NCBI RefSeq assembly: GCF_002079055.1
Contig: NC_047490.1
Coordinates: 930,001 to 994,000 of the forward strand
Direction: 5' to 3'
DNA length: 64,000 nt
Source: Saccharomyces paradoxus
Taxonomy: Eukaryota > Ascomycota > Saccharomycetes > Saccharomycetales > Saccharomycetaceae
The position numbers and the translations under genes were made by a program. The notes under the pieces are model-generated. The model was given only the letters and a program-made list of their open reading frames with translations, did not search any database and was not told the origin of the DNA. The first letter of the stretch is position 1. The number at the start of each line of letters is the position of its first letter. Positions 28,591 to 38,758 of this stretch are shown here, in pieces.

Positions 28591-29595
28591 ATGAAGAATG
28601 ACAATAAGTTGCAAAAGGAATCACTTAAACGACTATCACGGCTGAGATACCCGTTTGCCGATGCCCCAAGTATAGTACAAGCGCATCAAAAAGATGAACA
28701 AATCCAGACCCTTTTGATTCTAAAAGTGACTGAACTATGCAAATTGATAAAGAACCAACTATTTGTTAACTCTTACCCTAGAGAACTGTCCATATTTGCC
28801 AAGCTATTATATTTGCTCTTTACTACAGGAAGACGTGGTAGAACATTAGGCGAGGAATATGTTGACTTGATATACACCAATAAGAAGGGTACTCAACTGG
28901 TAGGACGGCTTAAAATGGTTTCATTCGTTTTCGCCTATTCTTTATGTCCATATTTCATCACCAAATTATACAAGAAAATAATGAAGAGCAAAAAGGAAAG
29001 CGAAACTGAAAGTGTCACCGGGTTTTGTAAGAGCCTTCTAGATTTCATTTTAGACTTGTACATGACCCTGTTTTATTTTAAAGGAACTTTTTACAGTATT
29101 TTTAAAAGGATATTTGGTATGAGATATGTTTTTAAGCATATAATGTCAAAAAATGAGACCAAGTTTAGAAAAGAGGGCTCAAAAAAGTACAAGGTTTTAG
29201 GTTATATTCTATTGGCTCAAAACACTATGAAATGGTATCCCGTTTTAACCTCTACACTCGGGTCCTGGATTAATGAGAAGAAAAGTAACAATAATTCAAT
29301 TATTAGGTCGTCACTTGATTTACGGGAGCGTTCAGATCGTTACTCTATAGAAGGCATACCGAGCGAATCGCAGCTGGCTCATATAAATCTGTCAGATAAA
29401 TATCAACTGCCGTATATTCCAGAATCCTCGAGAAAATGCATTTTATGTCTGATGGACATGACTGATCCTAGCTGTGCGCCATGTGGACATCTATTCTGTT
29501 GGAATTGCCTCATGAGTTGGTGTAAAGAGAGGCCAGAGTGTCCCTTGTGCAGACAGCACTGTCAATCACAGGAAATTTTAGCCCTGCGGCAATAG
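28591..29595 (+). CDS. PEX10: Peroxisomal RING E3 ligase Pex10
   Basis: Pex10 is a peroxisomal membrane RING protein that, with Pex2 and Pex12, forms the retrotranslocation/ubiquitination channel that recycles the import receptor Pex5. The 334-residue protein (S. cerevisiae 337) has several hydrophobic helices in the first two thirds and a complete C-terminal C3HC4 RING at about residues 283-322, with CILC, APCGHLFCWNCL and CPLC blocks. The start at 28591 is the first ATG in frame. It converges on HEL2 with 231 bp between stops. Confidence 0.96.
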   Translation: MKNDNKLQKESLKRLSRLRYPFADAPSIVQAHQKDEQIQTLLILKVTELCKLIKNQLFVNSYPRELSIFAKLLYLLFTTGRRGRTLGEEYVDLIYTNKKGTQLVGRLKMVSFVFAYSLCPYFITKLYKKIMKSKKESETESVTGFCKSLLDFILDLYMTLFYFKGTFYSIFKRIFGMRYVFKHIMSKNETKFRKEGSKKYKVLGYILLAQNTMKWYPVLTSTLGSWINEKKSNNNSIIRSSLDLRERSDRYSIEGIPSESQLAHINLSDKYQLPYIPESSRKCILCLMDMTDPSCAPCGHLFCWNCLMSWCKERPECPLCRQHCQSQEILALRQ

Positions 29596-29826
29596 AGGAA
29601 CTAATTAATGCTTCCGCTACTCTTTAGCATTGTTCGTAGGCTTTTTTCAGTAATGATGCCAACGTCTTAGCAGGAGAAGTAAACGCGAAAGAAAAAAAAA
29701 AGCTTTTTTATTTTGTAGCCTTGTAATTACATTAATTAATTAGATAAGTGTTCTTTATCAAAATTTTATTTAAGACTTTCTTTTCCTTAATGCTTTTATC
29801 GGTTGCAAGTTAGAGTACATTTCTCA

Positions 29827-31749
29827 CTATACGCCAATGTGGAATAACAGCTGCTTTTGCTTTCCTTTCTTTTTATTTCCTCCACTACTTATGTTCAATT
29901 CTCTCAAATCATCGTGCACGCTAGCATTTTCTGTGCTTGACTTTTTACCCCATTGCTTAGGATCTGCAATCTGAGGTCTATTCAAACCTGGAATTTGCAC
30001 TTTTGGCCTTGGTGGAGGTAATTGAGGTAAGTTGAGACTCTTCAATTTATCCTTGCCATTATTTAGAGAAGTAGCAGAAGAGGAATTTTTTTTACTTTCC
30101 AAATAGGTTGGGGAGAAGGCGACTGTATTAGTGGAATTTTGGTAACTAACTGATTGGGGCGTCGTCCTTTTGATGTTTTTGACATTTTTCAAAGTGTTTT
30201 TTTTTATGGTCGTTGCGAAGGGATCATATGATGCTGCAGGACTTTTCAGGGTTGGCAGATTTTTAATATTTCTAACGCCCAATGCTGCACCTCCGCTGCC
30301 TCCATCGTTTGTTCCACCCCAATGGCCCCTGGCTATTGACATTGAAAGAGAAGAATCACTGGATAAGGAAGGCAATGAAGTTTGTCGTGCAAGGGTCTGC
30401 TCTCTCTGTTCATATATGGCATTCAGATTATTATATTTGGAGGAGTTTTTGGGAAAGCTTTCAGCTAAGTTATGAATCAACAAATATACATCCGCATTTG
30501 GTCTTGTAAATAACAATTTATACGATTCCAGTAATTTTTCCGCACTTAAGCGACCTTTAGCATAATCATCGTTATAAGACGAAAACTTATCGAAGCCTTC
30601 TTTAGAATTTTCCAAATAATACTTTGCTCTTTCCACTAATCTTAGTCTACTTTCCTCAGGAGAACTGGCAGATCTCACATCGGTTCTAGAACCGGATGAC
30701 GAACCTGGCAAGGAAGAAATAGATGGAAGGTCGTAATCATCTCTCTCCCTAATCACTCTAGATGGTGCCGAAATAAAAGTCGAAAGTTCTGACTGGAAAA
30801 ACTTTGGTTTCCCCTTCAGGATATTACCATGTTCCTGCAAAATGTGGGCTTGTAATTCTAATTCGTCCTTAAATACGACAAACTTGTTATCTAAACAAGT
30901 CTGAACGGTGCAAACGTAATGCGAATGTCTAAAGTGATCAAAAAGCTGATTATAATCCTTAAAGTATTGAGGAGAAGCGGGGTTTATCTTATCGCAAATA
31001 TGGCACTTTTCATGCTGATTTCTCATGTGAATGTATAATTCGTCGTCTGAATAAAATCGTTTTCCAGAACAGAAGGCACACATAGGATGGCCTTTAAATC
31101 CCTCTGAATTACCCTTAGTCTGATGGTTACGTAATTGGTTTTGCGTGAATATTTCAAGTTCGCTAGGGAATGCATGCTTGTGGGTTGCACATATTAAACA
31201 GATCATCCTGTTGTGTTCAGATTTCAAGTGTTCATTATATTTCTTGAAACTACCAAAATCACAGACCTGTTCATCCTTTGATAATGGACAAAAGAATTTT
31301 AAAAGATTCAGTGTTTCAGTAGCAACCTCTTCGCTAGTGAAACTTATTCCATATTTTTCATTTTTTTCGCAGAAGTTATATTTATCTGAAATCTCTCCAT
31401 CTATATGGTCAGTGAACGTAACTTCTTCATTCTCTGTTCTGCAAATTAAACAGCTTTTCTTGTCGTATAAAGCCCGTTGTCTGAAAGCACAGATATGACA
31501 TGTCTTATGATGGCATGGTGTTAAAGATACATATACTAACTTCCTTGCACAAATTATACATAATTCATTTTCTTCATCAGTATCATCTGCGCTGGAAGTA
31601 TTCAGGCCGGATCCAGCAGAAAGATTATTTTTTTTTTGCTTTCTTCTAGAATTTTTCCTATCGTTGTGAGGTTTCGTATTATTATGAGGTCCTTGCGTAC
31701 GACGAAAGTTACCTTTCGGAGTAACGTTTTCCTTGAGGGATTCACTCAT
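29827..31749 (-). CDS. HEL2: Ribosome-collision E3 ubiquitin ligase Hel2
   Basis: Hel2 (ZNF598 in animals) senses collided ribosomes and ubiquitinates uS10 and other small-subunit proteins to trigger ribosome-associated quality control and no-go decay. The 640 residues match the S. cerevisiae length (639). A Lys/Asn-rich N-terminus precedes a RING at C64-C103 (CIIC, CHHKTCHIC, CLIC). Then come several C2H2-type zinc fingers between about 150 and 320 (CLIC, CAFC, CHIC with following His pairs), then a Ser/Pro-rich tail ending in a Gly/Lys-rich segment. Cytosolic, ribosome-bound. Confidence 0.96.
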   Translation of the reverse strand: MSESLKENVTPKGNFRRTQGPHNNTKPHNDRKNSRRKQKKNNLSAGSGLNTSSADDTDEENELCIICARKLVYVSLTPCHHKTCHICAFRQRALYDKKSCLICRTENEEVTFTDHIDGEISDKYNFCEKNEKYGISFTSEEVATETLNLLKFFCPLSKDEQVCDFGSFKKYNEHLKSEHNRMICLICATHKHAFPSELEIFTQNQLRNHQTKGNSEGFKGHPMCAFCSGKRFYSDDELYIHMRNQHEKCHICDKINPASPQYFKDYNQLFDHFRHSHYVCTVQTCLDNKFVVFKDELELQAHILQEHGNILKGKPKFFQSELSTFISAPSRVIRERDDYDLPSISSLPGSSSGSRTDVRSASSPEESRLRLVERAKYYLENSKEGFDKFSSYNDDYAKGRLSAEKLLESYKLLFTRPNADVYLLIHNLAESFPKNSSKYNNLNAIYEQREQTLARQTSLPSLSSDSSLSMSIARGHWGGTNDGGSGGAALGVRNIKNLPTLKSPAASYDPFATTIKKNTLKNVKNIKRTTPQSVSYQNSTNTVAFSPTYLESKKNSSSATSLNNGKDKLKSLNLPQLPPPRPKVQIPGLNRPQIADPKQWGKKSSTENASVHDDLRELNISSGGNKKKGKQKQLLFHIGV

Positions 31750-32246
31750 CCTAATTATTGAGAAGAAGTATAGTCACTATTTTACGACGAAAGAGACTCT
31801 ATGAAAATACAGTTTATGGATCCTTTTTTGCTAAGTACTCCCTCGACAATTTGTTGTGTATGGCTGAATCGGCAGTTGTCTCAACGTACTTTTTCCAGTA
31901 TTTGAGGGCGAAATCAGAAAATATAGCTATAATTAAAAGCGATCGTGAGTATGAATCTACCACCGTAATATTTTTCTTTTTTTGAGACACTATTTAATTA
32001 CAATACTTACAACATCTAACTTTTTTTTTTTTCATTTTTAAATTTTAGATTTTTACCGCATGCTTTTAATGCAGGGATATGTGTATAACGAGAGACCTCC
32101 GTCACAGATGACAGAATTGCGTTGTAGTAATACAGAGGTTTATGTAAATTAGGTAGAGAAATTGCCATTAAGAAGATTATTATCAGCATTCAGCTGGAAT
32201 CATTACGCTGATATAATTTCCCCGGATTGTGTTCTTGCCTCTATCT
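31750..32246 (-). promoter_or_regulatory. HEL2 upstream region / CIA1 3' region
   Basis: 497 bp between two minus-strand genes. T-tracts at about 31970-31982 and 32021-32033 stand out; the latter are poly(dT) runs typical of nucleosome-poor promoters. No gene is seen. Confidence 0.45.
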
Positions 32247-33239
32247 TTACGCTAACTTTTCCAAAGACCAGAAATTCACGATCCCGTCGTCACCACCTGT
32301 TGCCAGTATGGTCTTACCATTCAAATCCAACCATTTCACAACGTTGATTTCAAAAACTCCATGACATAATGCACGTTTAGCAAAAACTTTCCATTCTCCG
32401 TCCACTTCTTCATACACTGCTAGTATTCCATCTGCACCTACACTAGCAATTAGGCCATTAAAGCCCCATGCAACATTGTATACCTGTCTCTTGTGCACAT
32501 CCGGGAGAATAGCCTCACAAACCCATTCTTGTTGATCATCCTCATCGTCACCCATGTATTTCCATACCCGGACAGTGGAATCGTCACTTCCACTGCATAG
32601 TCTAAACACGCCCTCAGTCTTGTCAAAATCAGATGACCAAACGGTACCTTCGTGGCCATTCAAGACAGCAACACATTCCCAGTCATCGTCGTAATCTTTC
32701 CATATCCTAACAGTGTCGTCATAAGAACTTGAAGCTAGTAGCGCTTCAGATGGATGCCATATAACATGTTTAACGTCTTGAGAATGTTCTTGCAAAACAC
32801 TAATACACTCGTACTCCTCACCGCTCTCATCAGTTTCCCATATCCACACACTTTTATCTCTGGAACAAGTTGCTAGGTAATATCCATCGTTCGACCACGC
32901 CACACCTTTTACTTCATTTTCGTGACCTTCAATGATAGCTAGCAGGTCCATCTCGAAAGTTCTGTCAGCAGATTCTTCCCTAGCCCAGATGGACACAGTA
33001 GAATCAAAGGAGCCCGCTGCTAACAGCGAAGTGTGAGGTCTCCACGCCACAGAACGGATTGCCTTTTTATGAGCAGTCTCATCCAGCACATCAATCAACG
33101 TAAAATCATCATCTTTCACATTTATTAGCTTAATTTTTCGATCAGTTGAACCTGTTGCTAATATACCTTGAGAAAAGTCAAAAGACCATATCTTATCCTT
33201 GTAAAGTTTCAAAGACTTGATCAAATTAATAGACGCCAT
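32247..33239 (-). CDS. CIA1: Cytosolic iron-sulfur assembly WD40 protein Cia1
   Basis: Cia1 is the seven-bladed WD40 scaffold of the CIA targeting complex (with Cia2 and Met18) that inserts Fe-S clusters into cytosolic and nuclear proteins. From the ATG at 33237-33239 it is 330 residues, the S. cerevisiae length; two further upstream codons are GTG and TTG and were not used. Seven WD repeats cover the whole protein; clear blade ends include KIKLINV, TVSIWA, SVWIWE, TVRIWK, TVRVWK and IVNFWS. An acidic insert (DDEDDQQE) sits between blades 5 and 6. Divergent from MSW1. Confidence 0.97.
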   Translation of the reverse strand: MASINLIKSLKLYKDKIWSFDFSQGILATGSTDRKIKLINVKDDDFTLIDVLDETAHKKAIRSVAWRPHTSLLAAGSFDSTVSIWAREESADRTFEMDLLAIIEGHENEVKGVAWSNDGYYLATCSRDKSVWIWETDESGEEYECISVLQEHSQDVKHVIWHPSEALLASSSYDDTVRIWKDYDDDWECVAVLNGHEGTVWSSDFDKTEGVFRLCSGSDDSTVRVWKYMGDDEDDQQEWVCEAILPDVHKRQVYNVAWGFNGLIASVGADGILAVYEEVDGEWKVFAKRALCHGVFEINVVKWLDLNGKTILATGGDDGIVNFWSLEKLA

Positions 33240-33742
33240 CACCAAAGAAAAGAGCCAATTAAATTAATTCAATGCCGTAATATAGCCCAATTTTGGTTTG
33301 TGGTATCAACAAATCTACTATTTCTTCTTAATTAATGAAGCAAAGACGATATAATAATACTCGATGTGAGATTTTTCAAAACACGGCCCGCCTAGAGTAG
33401 AAAGTGTAGATGACTTCTTTGAAGGCAATGGAGATGGTATTTTTCAAGAGAATAGGTAGCAATGATACTGCAATACACGTCAGAGCCTGATTGATTTGAT
33501 GCAATCGTCTCTGCAATTGTTGGGAAATTTTCTTGGGGATATTCCTCCTTATAAGGGCAATACAGAACAAGATAGAAGTGCAAAGATATTTTGTTTTTCA
33601 CGTGATAAAATCGCCTTTCGAGAAAGCAAAAAGGGTATTATGCATCTAATAAAGGCTGTCTTTATCCATCTCAAAGGCTTGACGTCACTAAAGAGTAAAT
33701 CAGGCTTTTTTTAAGTATCCATCCTTTCTATTACAAAGTAAG
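33240..33742. promoter_or_regulatory. CIA1-MSW1 divergent intergenic region
   Basis: 503 bp between divergent starts. Overlapping frames of 64-72 codons on both strands (33376-33714) show no recognisable product. No strong known element was read. Confidence 0.45.
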
Positions 33743-34882
33743 ATGTTGAATAGGCAGGCGGTTCTGAAGTTAGCCAGCAAGAGATTGACAAGTACGGTGC
33801 AACGTGCGGATTATAAGTTGAATTCCGAAGCGCTTCACAGTAATGCTACGGTATTTAGTATGATCCAGCCAACTGGCTGTTTCCATCTCGGTAACTATCT
33901 AGGAGCTACACGTGTTTGGACAGACTTATGTGAGTTAAAGCAACCTAGCCAAGAATTGATATTTGGTGTTGCTGATTTACATGCTATCACTGTTCCAAAG
34001 CCAGATGGGGAAACATTTAGACAATTCCGCCATGAGGCAGTAGCAAGTATATTGGCTGTTGGTGTAGATCCAGAAAAGGCTTCGGTTATCTACCAATCTG
34101 CTATCCCTCAACACAGCGAATTACATTGGTTGCTTTCTACTCTTGCTTCAATGGGATTCCTTAACCGCATGACGCAATGGAAATCAAAATCGAACATCAA
34201 ACAATCAATAAATGGGGAATATCAGGTTAATGATTCCGATGTGGGAAAAGTTAGACTGGGTTTATTTTCGTACCCTGTTTTACAAGCAGCGGATATCCTG
34301 CTTTATAAATCTACACACGTTCCTGTTGGCGATGATCAATCGCAGCATTTGGAACTAGCAAGACACCTTGCTGAAAAGTTCAACAAAACGTACAAGATAA
34401 AATTTTTTCCTAAACCTGTAACGATGTTAGCACAAACGAAAAAGGTTTTGAGTTTAAGCTCTCCGGAAAAGAAGATGTCCAAGAGTGATCCAAATCACGA
34501 CTCCGTGATCTTCCTGAATGACGAGCCCAAGACGATCCAGAAGAAGATAAGAAGAGCTTTAACAGATTCCATTTCTGATAGGTTCTACTATGACCCCGTA
34601 GAAAGACCAGGTGTGTCGAATTTAATCAACATTGTCAGTGGCATCCAAAGAAAATCGATTGGAGATGTCGTAGAAGATGTATCTCGTTTCAATAACTATA
34701 AGGATTTCAAAGATTATGTTTCTGAAGTTATAATTGAAGAATTGAAAGGCCCAAGAACAGAATTCGAAAAATTTATAAATGAGCCAAACTATTTACACAG
34801 TGTCGTTGAATCTGGCATGCGCAAAGCTAGAGAAAAAGCAGCAAAAAACTTGGATGATATTCATAAAATAATGGGGTTCTGA
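33743..34882 (+). CDS. MSW1: Mitochondrial tryptophanyl-tRNA synthetase
   Basis: Msw1 charges mitochondrial tRNA-Trp, including for UGA codons read as tryptophan in yeast mitochondria. The 379 residues equal S. cerevisiae. A short basic, acid-free presequence covers about residues 1-22. Class I synthetase signatures are present: the HIGH-type HLGN at 48-51 within TGCFHLGNYLG, and KMSKS at 244-248. The rest aligns in style with bacterial TrpRS (LLSTLASMGFL and PVLQAADILLY segments). The nuclear gene uses the standard code. Confidence 0.97.
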   Translation: MLNRQAVLKLASKRLTSTVQRADYKLNSEALHSNATVFSMIQPTGCFHLGNYLGATRVWTDLCELKQPSQELIFGVADLHAITVPKPDGETFRQFRHEAVASILAVGVDPEKASVIYQSAIPQHSELHWLLSTLASMGFLNRMTQWKSKSNIKQSINGEYQVNDSDVGKVRLGLFSYPVLQAADILLYKSTHVPVGDDQSQHLELARHLAEKFNKTYKIKFFPKPVTMLAQTKKVLSLSSPEKKMSKSDPNHDSVIFLNDEPKTIQKKIRRALTDSISDRFYYDPVERPGVSNLINIVSGIQRKSIGDVVEDVSRFNNYKDFKDYVSEVIIEELKGPRTEFEKFINEPNYLHSVVESGMRKAREKAAKNLDDIHKIMGF

Positions 34883-35129
34883 TTGCCCTTGGCTTTAGGC
34901 TGCTGCAAACGCAATGTAAATAATAAAACAGTTTAACTTGTACATATCTTTGTTATTTTACAATATGCAAGATTCCTCATCTGACACGTCCTATCGATAG
35001 ACGTGAGTGGTCTTGAAAAAAATATGTAGATGTTAGCACAGTCTCTTTCAGAGGGCCAGCACCAGCAAAATGTTGTGTTGCCTACTGTCTGGCTTGAAAA
35101 GAGACAATCTGTATAAGTATTGCCGTCCT

Positions 35130-35136
35130 GGGTGCA
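35130..35136 (-). promoter_or_regulatory. Aft1/Aft2 iron-response site 1
   Basis: On the minus strand the sequence is TGCACCCA, an exact YRCACCCR match. It lies 286 bp upstream of CCC2. CCC2 is a member of the Aft1 iron regulon in S. cerevisiae. Confidence 0.72.
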
Positions 35137-35177
35137 GTTATTTGTTTTACCGATTCTCACGGGCAGCGGAAAAGAAC

Positions 35178-35184
35178 GGGTGCA
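35178..35184 (-). promoter_or_regulatory. Aft1/Aft2 iron-response site 2
   Basis: A second exact match, TGCACCCG on the minus strand, lies 48 bp downstream of the first and 238 bp upstream of CCC2. Pairs in the same orientation are typical of strongly iron-regulated promoters. Confidence 0.72.
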
Positions 35185-35421
35185 GTGCGGCGATGAGTGC
35201 AATTAGCTGCCGAAGGGTTTGCACCGGTGATTCCGAGACCTTTTGCACACACTTGTATATATTTAGGGAAGTCGCAGTAATTAATGGATTTCTTCTGTAA
35301 TGTGAGACATATGGATAGACCTGAATATCTGGCCGGTACTAAACTACTTTGTAAAGGTTTCTGGGTTATTCTGTAAATTTTTTGCGGCCAAGGAGTTGAG
35401 GTATTTAATACTTAGAACGAG

Positions 35422-38400
35422 ATGAGAGAAGTAATACTGGCTGTCCATGGAATGACATGCAGCGCCTGTGTTAATACAATTACTACACAGTTGCGAGCTT
35501 TGGAAGGTGTCACAAAATGTGATATTAGTTTAGTGACTAATGAGTGCCAGGTAAAATACGATAATGAGGTTACCGCTGATTCAATCAAGGAAATTATAGA
35601 GGACTGTGGATTCGATTGTGAGGTACTAAGAGATTCTGATATTACAGTTACGAGTACAAGAGAGGGATTACTGAGCATACGAGGTATGACCTGCGGGTCA
35701 TGTGTTTCTACAGTCACCAAACAAGTGGAAGGCATCGAGGGCGTGGAATCGGTAGTAGTTTCTTTAGTAACAGAAGAGTGTCATGTCATTTATGATCCGT
35801 CCAAGACAACACTAGAAACCGTCAGAGAAATGATTGAAGATTGCGGATTTGATTCAAGTATTATTATAGATGGCAATGGAAGCGCCGACATGGCAGAAAA
35901 AACCGTGATTTTGAAAGTAACTAGAGCTTTTGAGGACGAATCTCCACTCATACTTTCTTCAATAAGTGAAAGGTTTCAATTTTTATTGGATCTAGGTGTA
36001 AAATCGATAGAAATTTCCGATGATATGCATACACTTACCATTAAATATAGTTCTACCGAACTCGGCATTAGAGACTTATTGACGCACCTTGAAAGCACCG
36101 GATATAAATTCACCATATTTTCTAATATAGATAATACTACCCAATTAAGATTACTCTCTAAAGAGGATGAGATAAGATTCTGGAAGAAAAACTGCATAAA
36201 ATCCACCCTTTTGGCTATAACATGTATGCTATTGTATATGCTTGTGCCTATGATGGCACCAAAAGTTATTCAAAACCACATCTTCCCTTACAAAGAAACA
36301 TCTTTCATCAAGGGTCTGTTTTATAGAGATATTTTTGGCGTAGTATTGGCAAGCTATATTCAGTTCGGCGTTGGTTTCTACTTTTACAAAGCCGCTTGGG
36401 CATCGTTAAAACATGGTTCAGGAACTATGGATACACTAGTTTGTGTTTCCACTACTTGTGCATACACATTTTCTGTATTTTCTTTAGTTCACAATATGAT
36501 CCATCCCTCAGATGTTAGCAAACTTCCAAGGATCGTTTTTGACACATCAATCATGATCATTTCATATATTTCTATTGGGAAATACTTGGAAACTTTAGCT
36601 AAGTCACAAACATCAACCGCACTTTCTAAATTGATTCAGCTTACCCCCTCTGTGTGTTCAATTGTATCTGATACGGACCGCAATGAAACCAGGGAAATCC
36701 CTATAGAATTATTGCAAGTGAACGATATAGTGGAGATCAAGCCAGGGATGAAAATTCCTGCTGATGGAATCATAACAAGAGGTGAATCTGAAATTGACGA
36801 ATCGTTGATGACCGGCGAATCCATCCTGGTGCCCAAGAAGAAAGGTTTCTCGGTTATCGCAGGATCCGTTAATGGGCCTGGTCATTTTTACTTCAGGACT
36901 ACTACGGTTGGGGAGGAAACTAAATTAGCAAATATTATCAAGGTAATGAAACAAGCACAATTGAGTAAAGCTCCCATTCAAGGGTACGCAGATTATTTGG
37001 CTTCCATTTTTGTCCCGGGGATTCTAATCTTAGCACTACTAACTTTCTTCATTTGGTGTTTTATTCTGGGCACATCAGCTAATCCCCCCATCGCTTTCAC
37101 CACAAATACTAAAGCTGATAATTTTTTTATTTGCCTACAAACTGCTACCTCTGTTGTTATCGTCGCATGTCCATGCGCATTGGGACTTGCCACGCCGACT
37201 GCTATAATGGTGGGCACAGGGGTTGGAGCTCAAAATGGTGTCTTAATAAAGGGTGGGGAAGTGTTGGAAAAATTTAACAGCATTACCACTTTTGTTTTTG
37301 ATAAAACAGGCACCTTAACTACAGGTTTCATGGTGGTGAAAAAATTTCTCAAAGATTTAAGTGGAATTACAAAATTGGATGAAGATGAAGTACTCGCCTG
37401 TATAAAAGCAACAGAATCCATTAGTGACCATCCAGTTTCAAAGGCAATTGTTCGCTATTGCGATAGTTTGGGTCGTAATAACGCTTTGAATGCCGTGGTT
37501 TTAGAAAGCGAGTACGTGCTGGGAAAGGGAATTATCTCAAAGTGTAAAGCTAATGGAAATACTTATGATATTCTTATTGGTAACGAAGCATTGGTTTCGG
37601 AAGAAGTGTTGAAAAAATCCGGAATTATTAACAATAACGTCGACCAAGGAAACACTGTATCATATGTAGTAGTAAATGGACACGTATTCGGCTTGTTTGA
37701 GATTAGTGATGAAGTTAAACATGATTCTTACACAACAGTTCAGTATCTACAAAGAAATGGATATGAAACGTATATGATCACTGGTGATAATAACTCAGCT
37801 GCAAAAAGAGTCGCTAGAGAAGTAGGTATAAGCCTCGAAAATGTTTACAGCAATGTTTCGCCCACAGGCAAATGCGACCTTGTGGAAAAAATTCAAGAGA
37901 AAGAAGGCAAAAATAAGGTTGCTGTTGTTGGTGATGGGATTAACGACGCTCCCGCTTTGGCACTGAGTGATCTTGGTATTGCAATTTCAACCGGTACCGA
38001 GATTGCCATTGAAGCAGCTGACATAGTTATATTGTGTGGTAATGATCCGAATACTAATAGTTTGAGAGGACTGGCCAACGCCATTGATATTTCGCTAAAA
38101 ACGTTCAAAAGAATAAAGCTTAATCTATTCTGGGCACTTTGCTATAATATCTTTATGATTCCAATAGCCATGGGTGTGCTTATTCCCTGGGGTATAACGC
38201 TTCCCCCAATGCTCGCCGGTTTAGCGATGGCATTCAGCTCAGTCAGTGTCGTTCTTAGTTCGTTGATGCTGAAGAGGTGGTCTCCACCGGATATTGAATC
38301 TCATGGGACTTCAGATTTCAAGTCCAAATTTTCAATTGCGGATCTCTGGTCAAGGCTTTTTTCTACTCGGACTATTATTGGTGAGCAAGACATAGAATCA

Positions 38401-38436
38401 CAGGCCGGGCTAATGTCAAATGAAGAAGCCTTGTAA
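35422..38436 (+). CDS. CCC2: Copper-transporting P-type ATPase Ccc2
   Basis: Ccc2 is the Golgi P1B-type copper pump, the yeast relative of the Menkes/Wilson proteins. It takes copper from Atx1 and loads Fet3, thereby enabling high-affinity iron uptake. The 1004 residues equal S. cerevisiae. Two N-terminal heavy-metal domains carry GMTCSAC (C13, C16) and GMTCGSC (C91, C94). Eight membrane segments follow, with the CPC copper-transport motif in VACPCALGL (around 583-585). Further motifs are TGES in the actuator domain, DKTGTLT (phosphorylated Asp around 627), the SEHP-equivalent SDHPVSKAI, TGDNN and GDGINDAPAL. All functional residues are intact. Confidence 0.98.
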   Translation: MREVILAVHGMTCSACVNTITTQLRALEGVTKCDISLVTNECQVKYDNEVTADSIKEIIEDCGFDCEVLRDSDITVTSTREGLLSIRGMTCGSCVSTVTKQVEGIEGVESVVVSLVTEECHVIYDPSKTTLETVREMIEDCGFDSSIIIDGNGSADMAEKTVILKVTRAFEDESPLILSSISERFQFLLDLGVKSIEISDDMHTLTIKYSSTELGIRDLLTHLESTGYKFTIFSNIDNTTQLRLLSKEDEIRFWKKNCIKSTLLAITCMLLYMLVPMMAPKVIQNHIFPYKETSFIKGLFYRDIFGVVLASYIQFGVGFYFYKAAWASLKHGSGTMDTLVCVSTTCAYTFSVFSLVHNMIHPSDVSKLPRIVFDTSIMIISYISIGKYLETLAKSQTSTALSKLIQLTPSVCSIVSDTDRNETREIPIELLQVNDIVEIKPGMKIPADGIITRGESEIDESLMTGESILVPKKKGFSVIAGSVNGPGHFYFRTTTVGEETKLANIIKVMKQAQLSKAPIQGYADYLASIFVPGILILALLTFFIWCFILGTSANPPIAFTTNTKADNFFICLQTATSVVIVACPCALGLATPTAIMVGTGVGAQNGVLIKGGEVLEKFNSITTFVFDKTGTLTTGFMVVKKFLKDLSGITKLDEDEVLACIKATESISDHPVSKAIVRYCDSLGRNNALNAVVLESEYVLGKGIISKCKANGNTYDILIGNEALVSEEVLKKSGIINNNVDQGNTVSYVVVNGHVFGLFEISDEVKHDSYTTVQYLQRNGYETYMITGDNNSAAKRVAREVGISLENVYSNVSPTGKCDLVEKIQEKEGKNKVAVVGDGINDAPALALSDLGIAISTGTEIAIEAADIVILCGNDPNTNSLRGLANAIDISLKTFKRIKLNLFWALCYNIFMIPIAMGVLIPWGITLPPMLAGLAMAFSSVSVVLSSLMLKRWSPPDIESHGTSDFKSKFSIADLWSRLFSTRTIIGEQDIESQAGLMSNEEAL

Positions 38437-38758
38437 ATAATGGATAAGTCTGACTTATTTGAAAAAAGTTTACGGGCACATAGGTATATAACGACAATAA
38501 TAATTAATATTCATCGATCTTTAATAACTTCATATCTTTTGCCCCTACTGTATATATATTCTAAGTGGGCCTCTTTGTTGCATTACCCGTCAGTTTTTAG
38601 GGGATATTATTAGAGAATATAGTATTTTTTCACTGATTTAAAGATTTACTATAGCCCTCTTGAAAGAATTGTACTATTTCTCTGACCAAATCTTTACCGT
38701 ACGAGTGTCAAAAGAAGGCTACAAGAACACACAAAACACAAGAAAAGAGGAAGGCAAA
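38437..38758 (+). promoter_or_regulatory. GLO2 promoter region
   Basis: 322 bp. A TATA-like TATATATAT lies near 38551, and a STRE AGGGG at 38599-38603, 156 bp upstream of GLO2. The GLO2 frame is open upstream to 38660, but only from a TTG. Confidence 0.55.

Larger units (their letters stand above)
34883..35421 (+). promoter_or_regulatory. MSW1-CCC2 intergenic region (CCC2 promoter)
   Basis: 539 bp that hold the MSW1 3' UTR and CCC2 promoter. Two Aft1-type sites lie at 35130-35136 and 35178-35184. A PAC-like GCGATGAG occurs at 35190-35197. Overlapping short frames on both strands here match the kind of dubious ORFs listed near this gene in S. cerevisiae. Confidence 0.65.

Noticed and set aside
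28591-29595. Possible oleate-response control of PEX10
   Set aside because: I found no full CGGNNNTNA-N(9-12)-CCG in the 516 bp upstream, only loose half-sites.
35422-38436. Antisense frames of 60-107 codons within CCC2
   Set aside because: Shadows of the CCC2 codon pattern; the sense frame has all P-type ATPase motifs.
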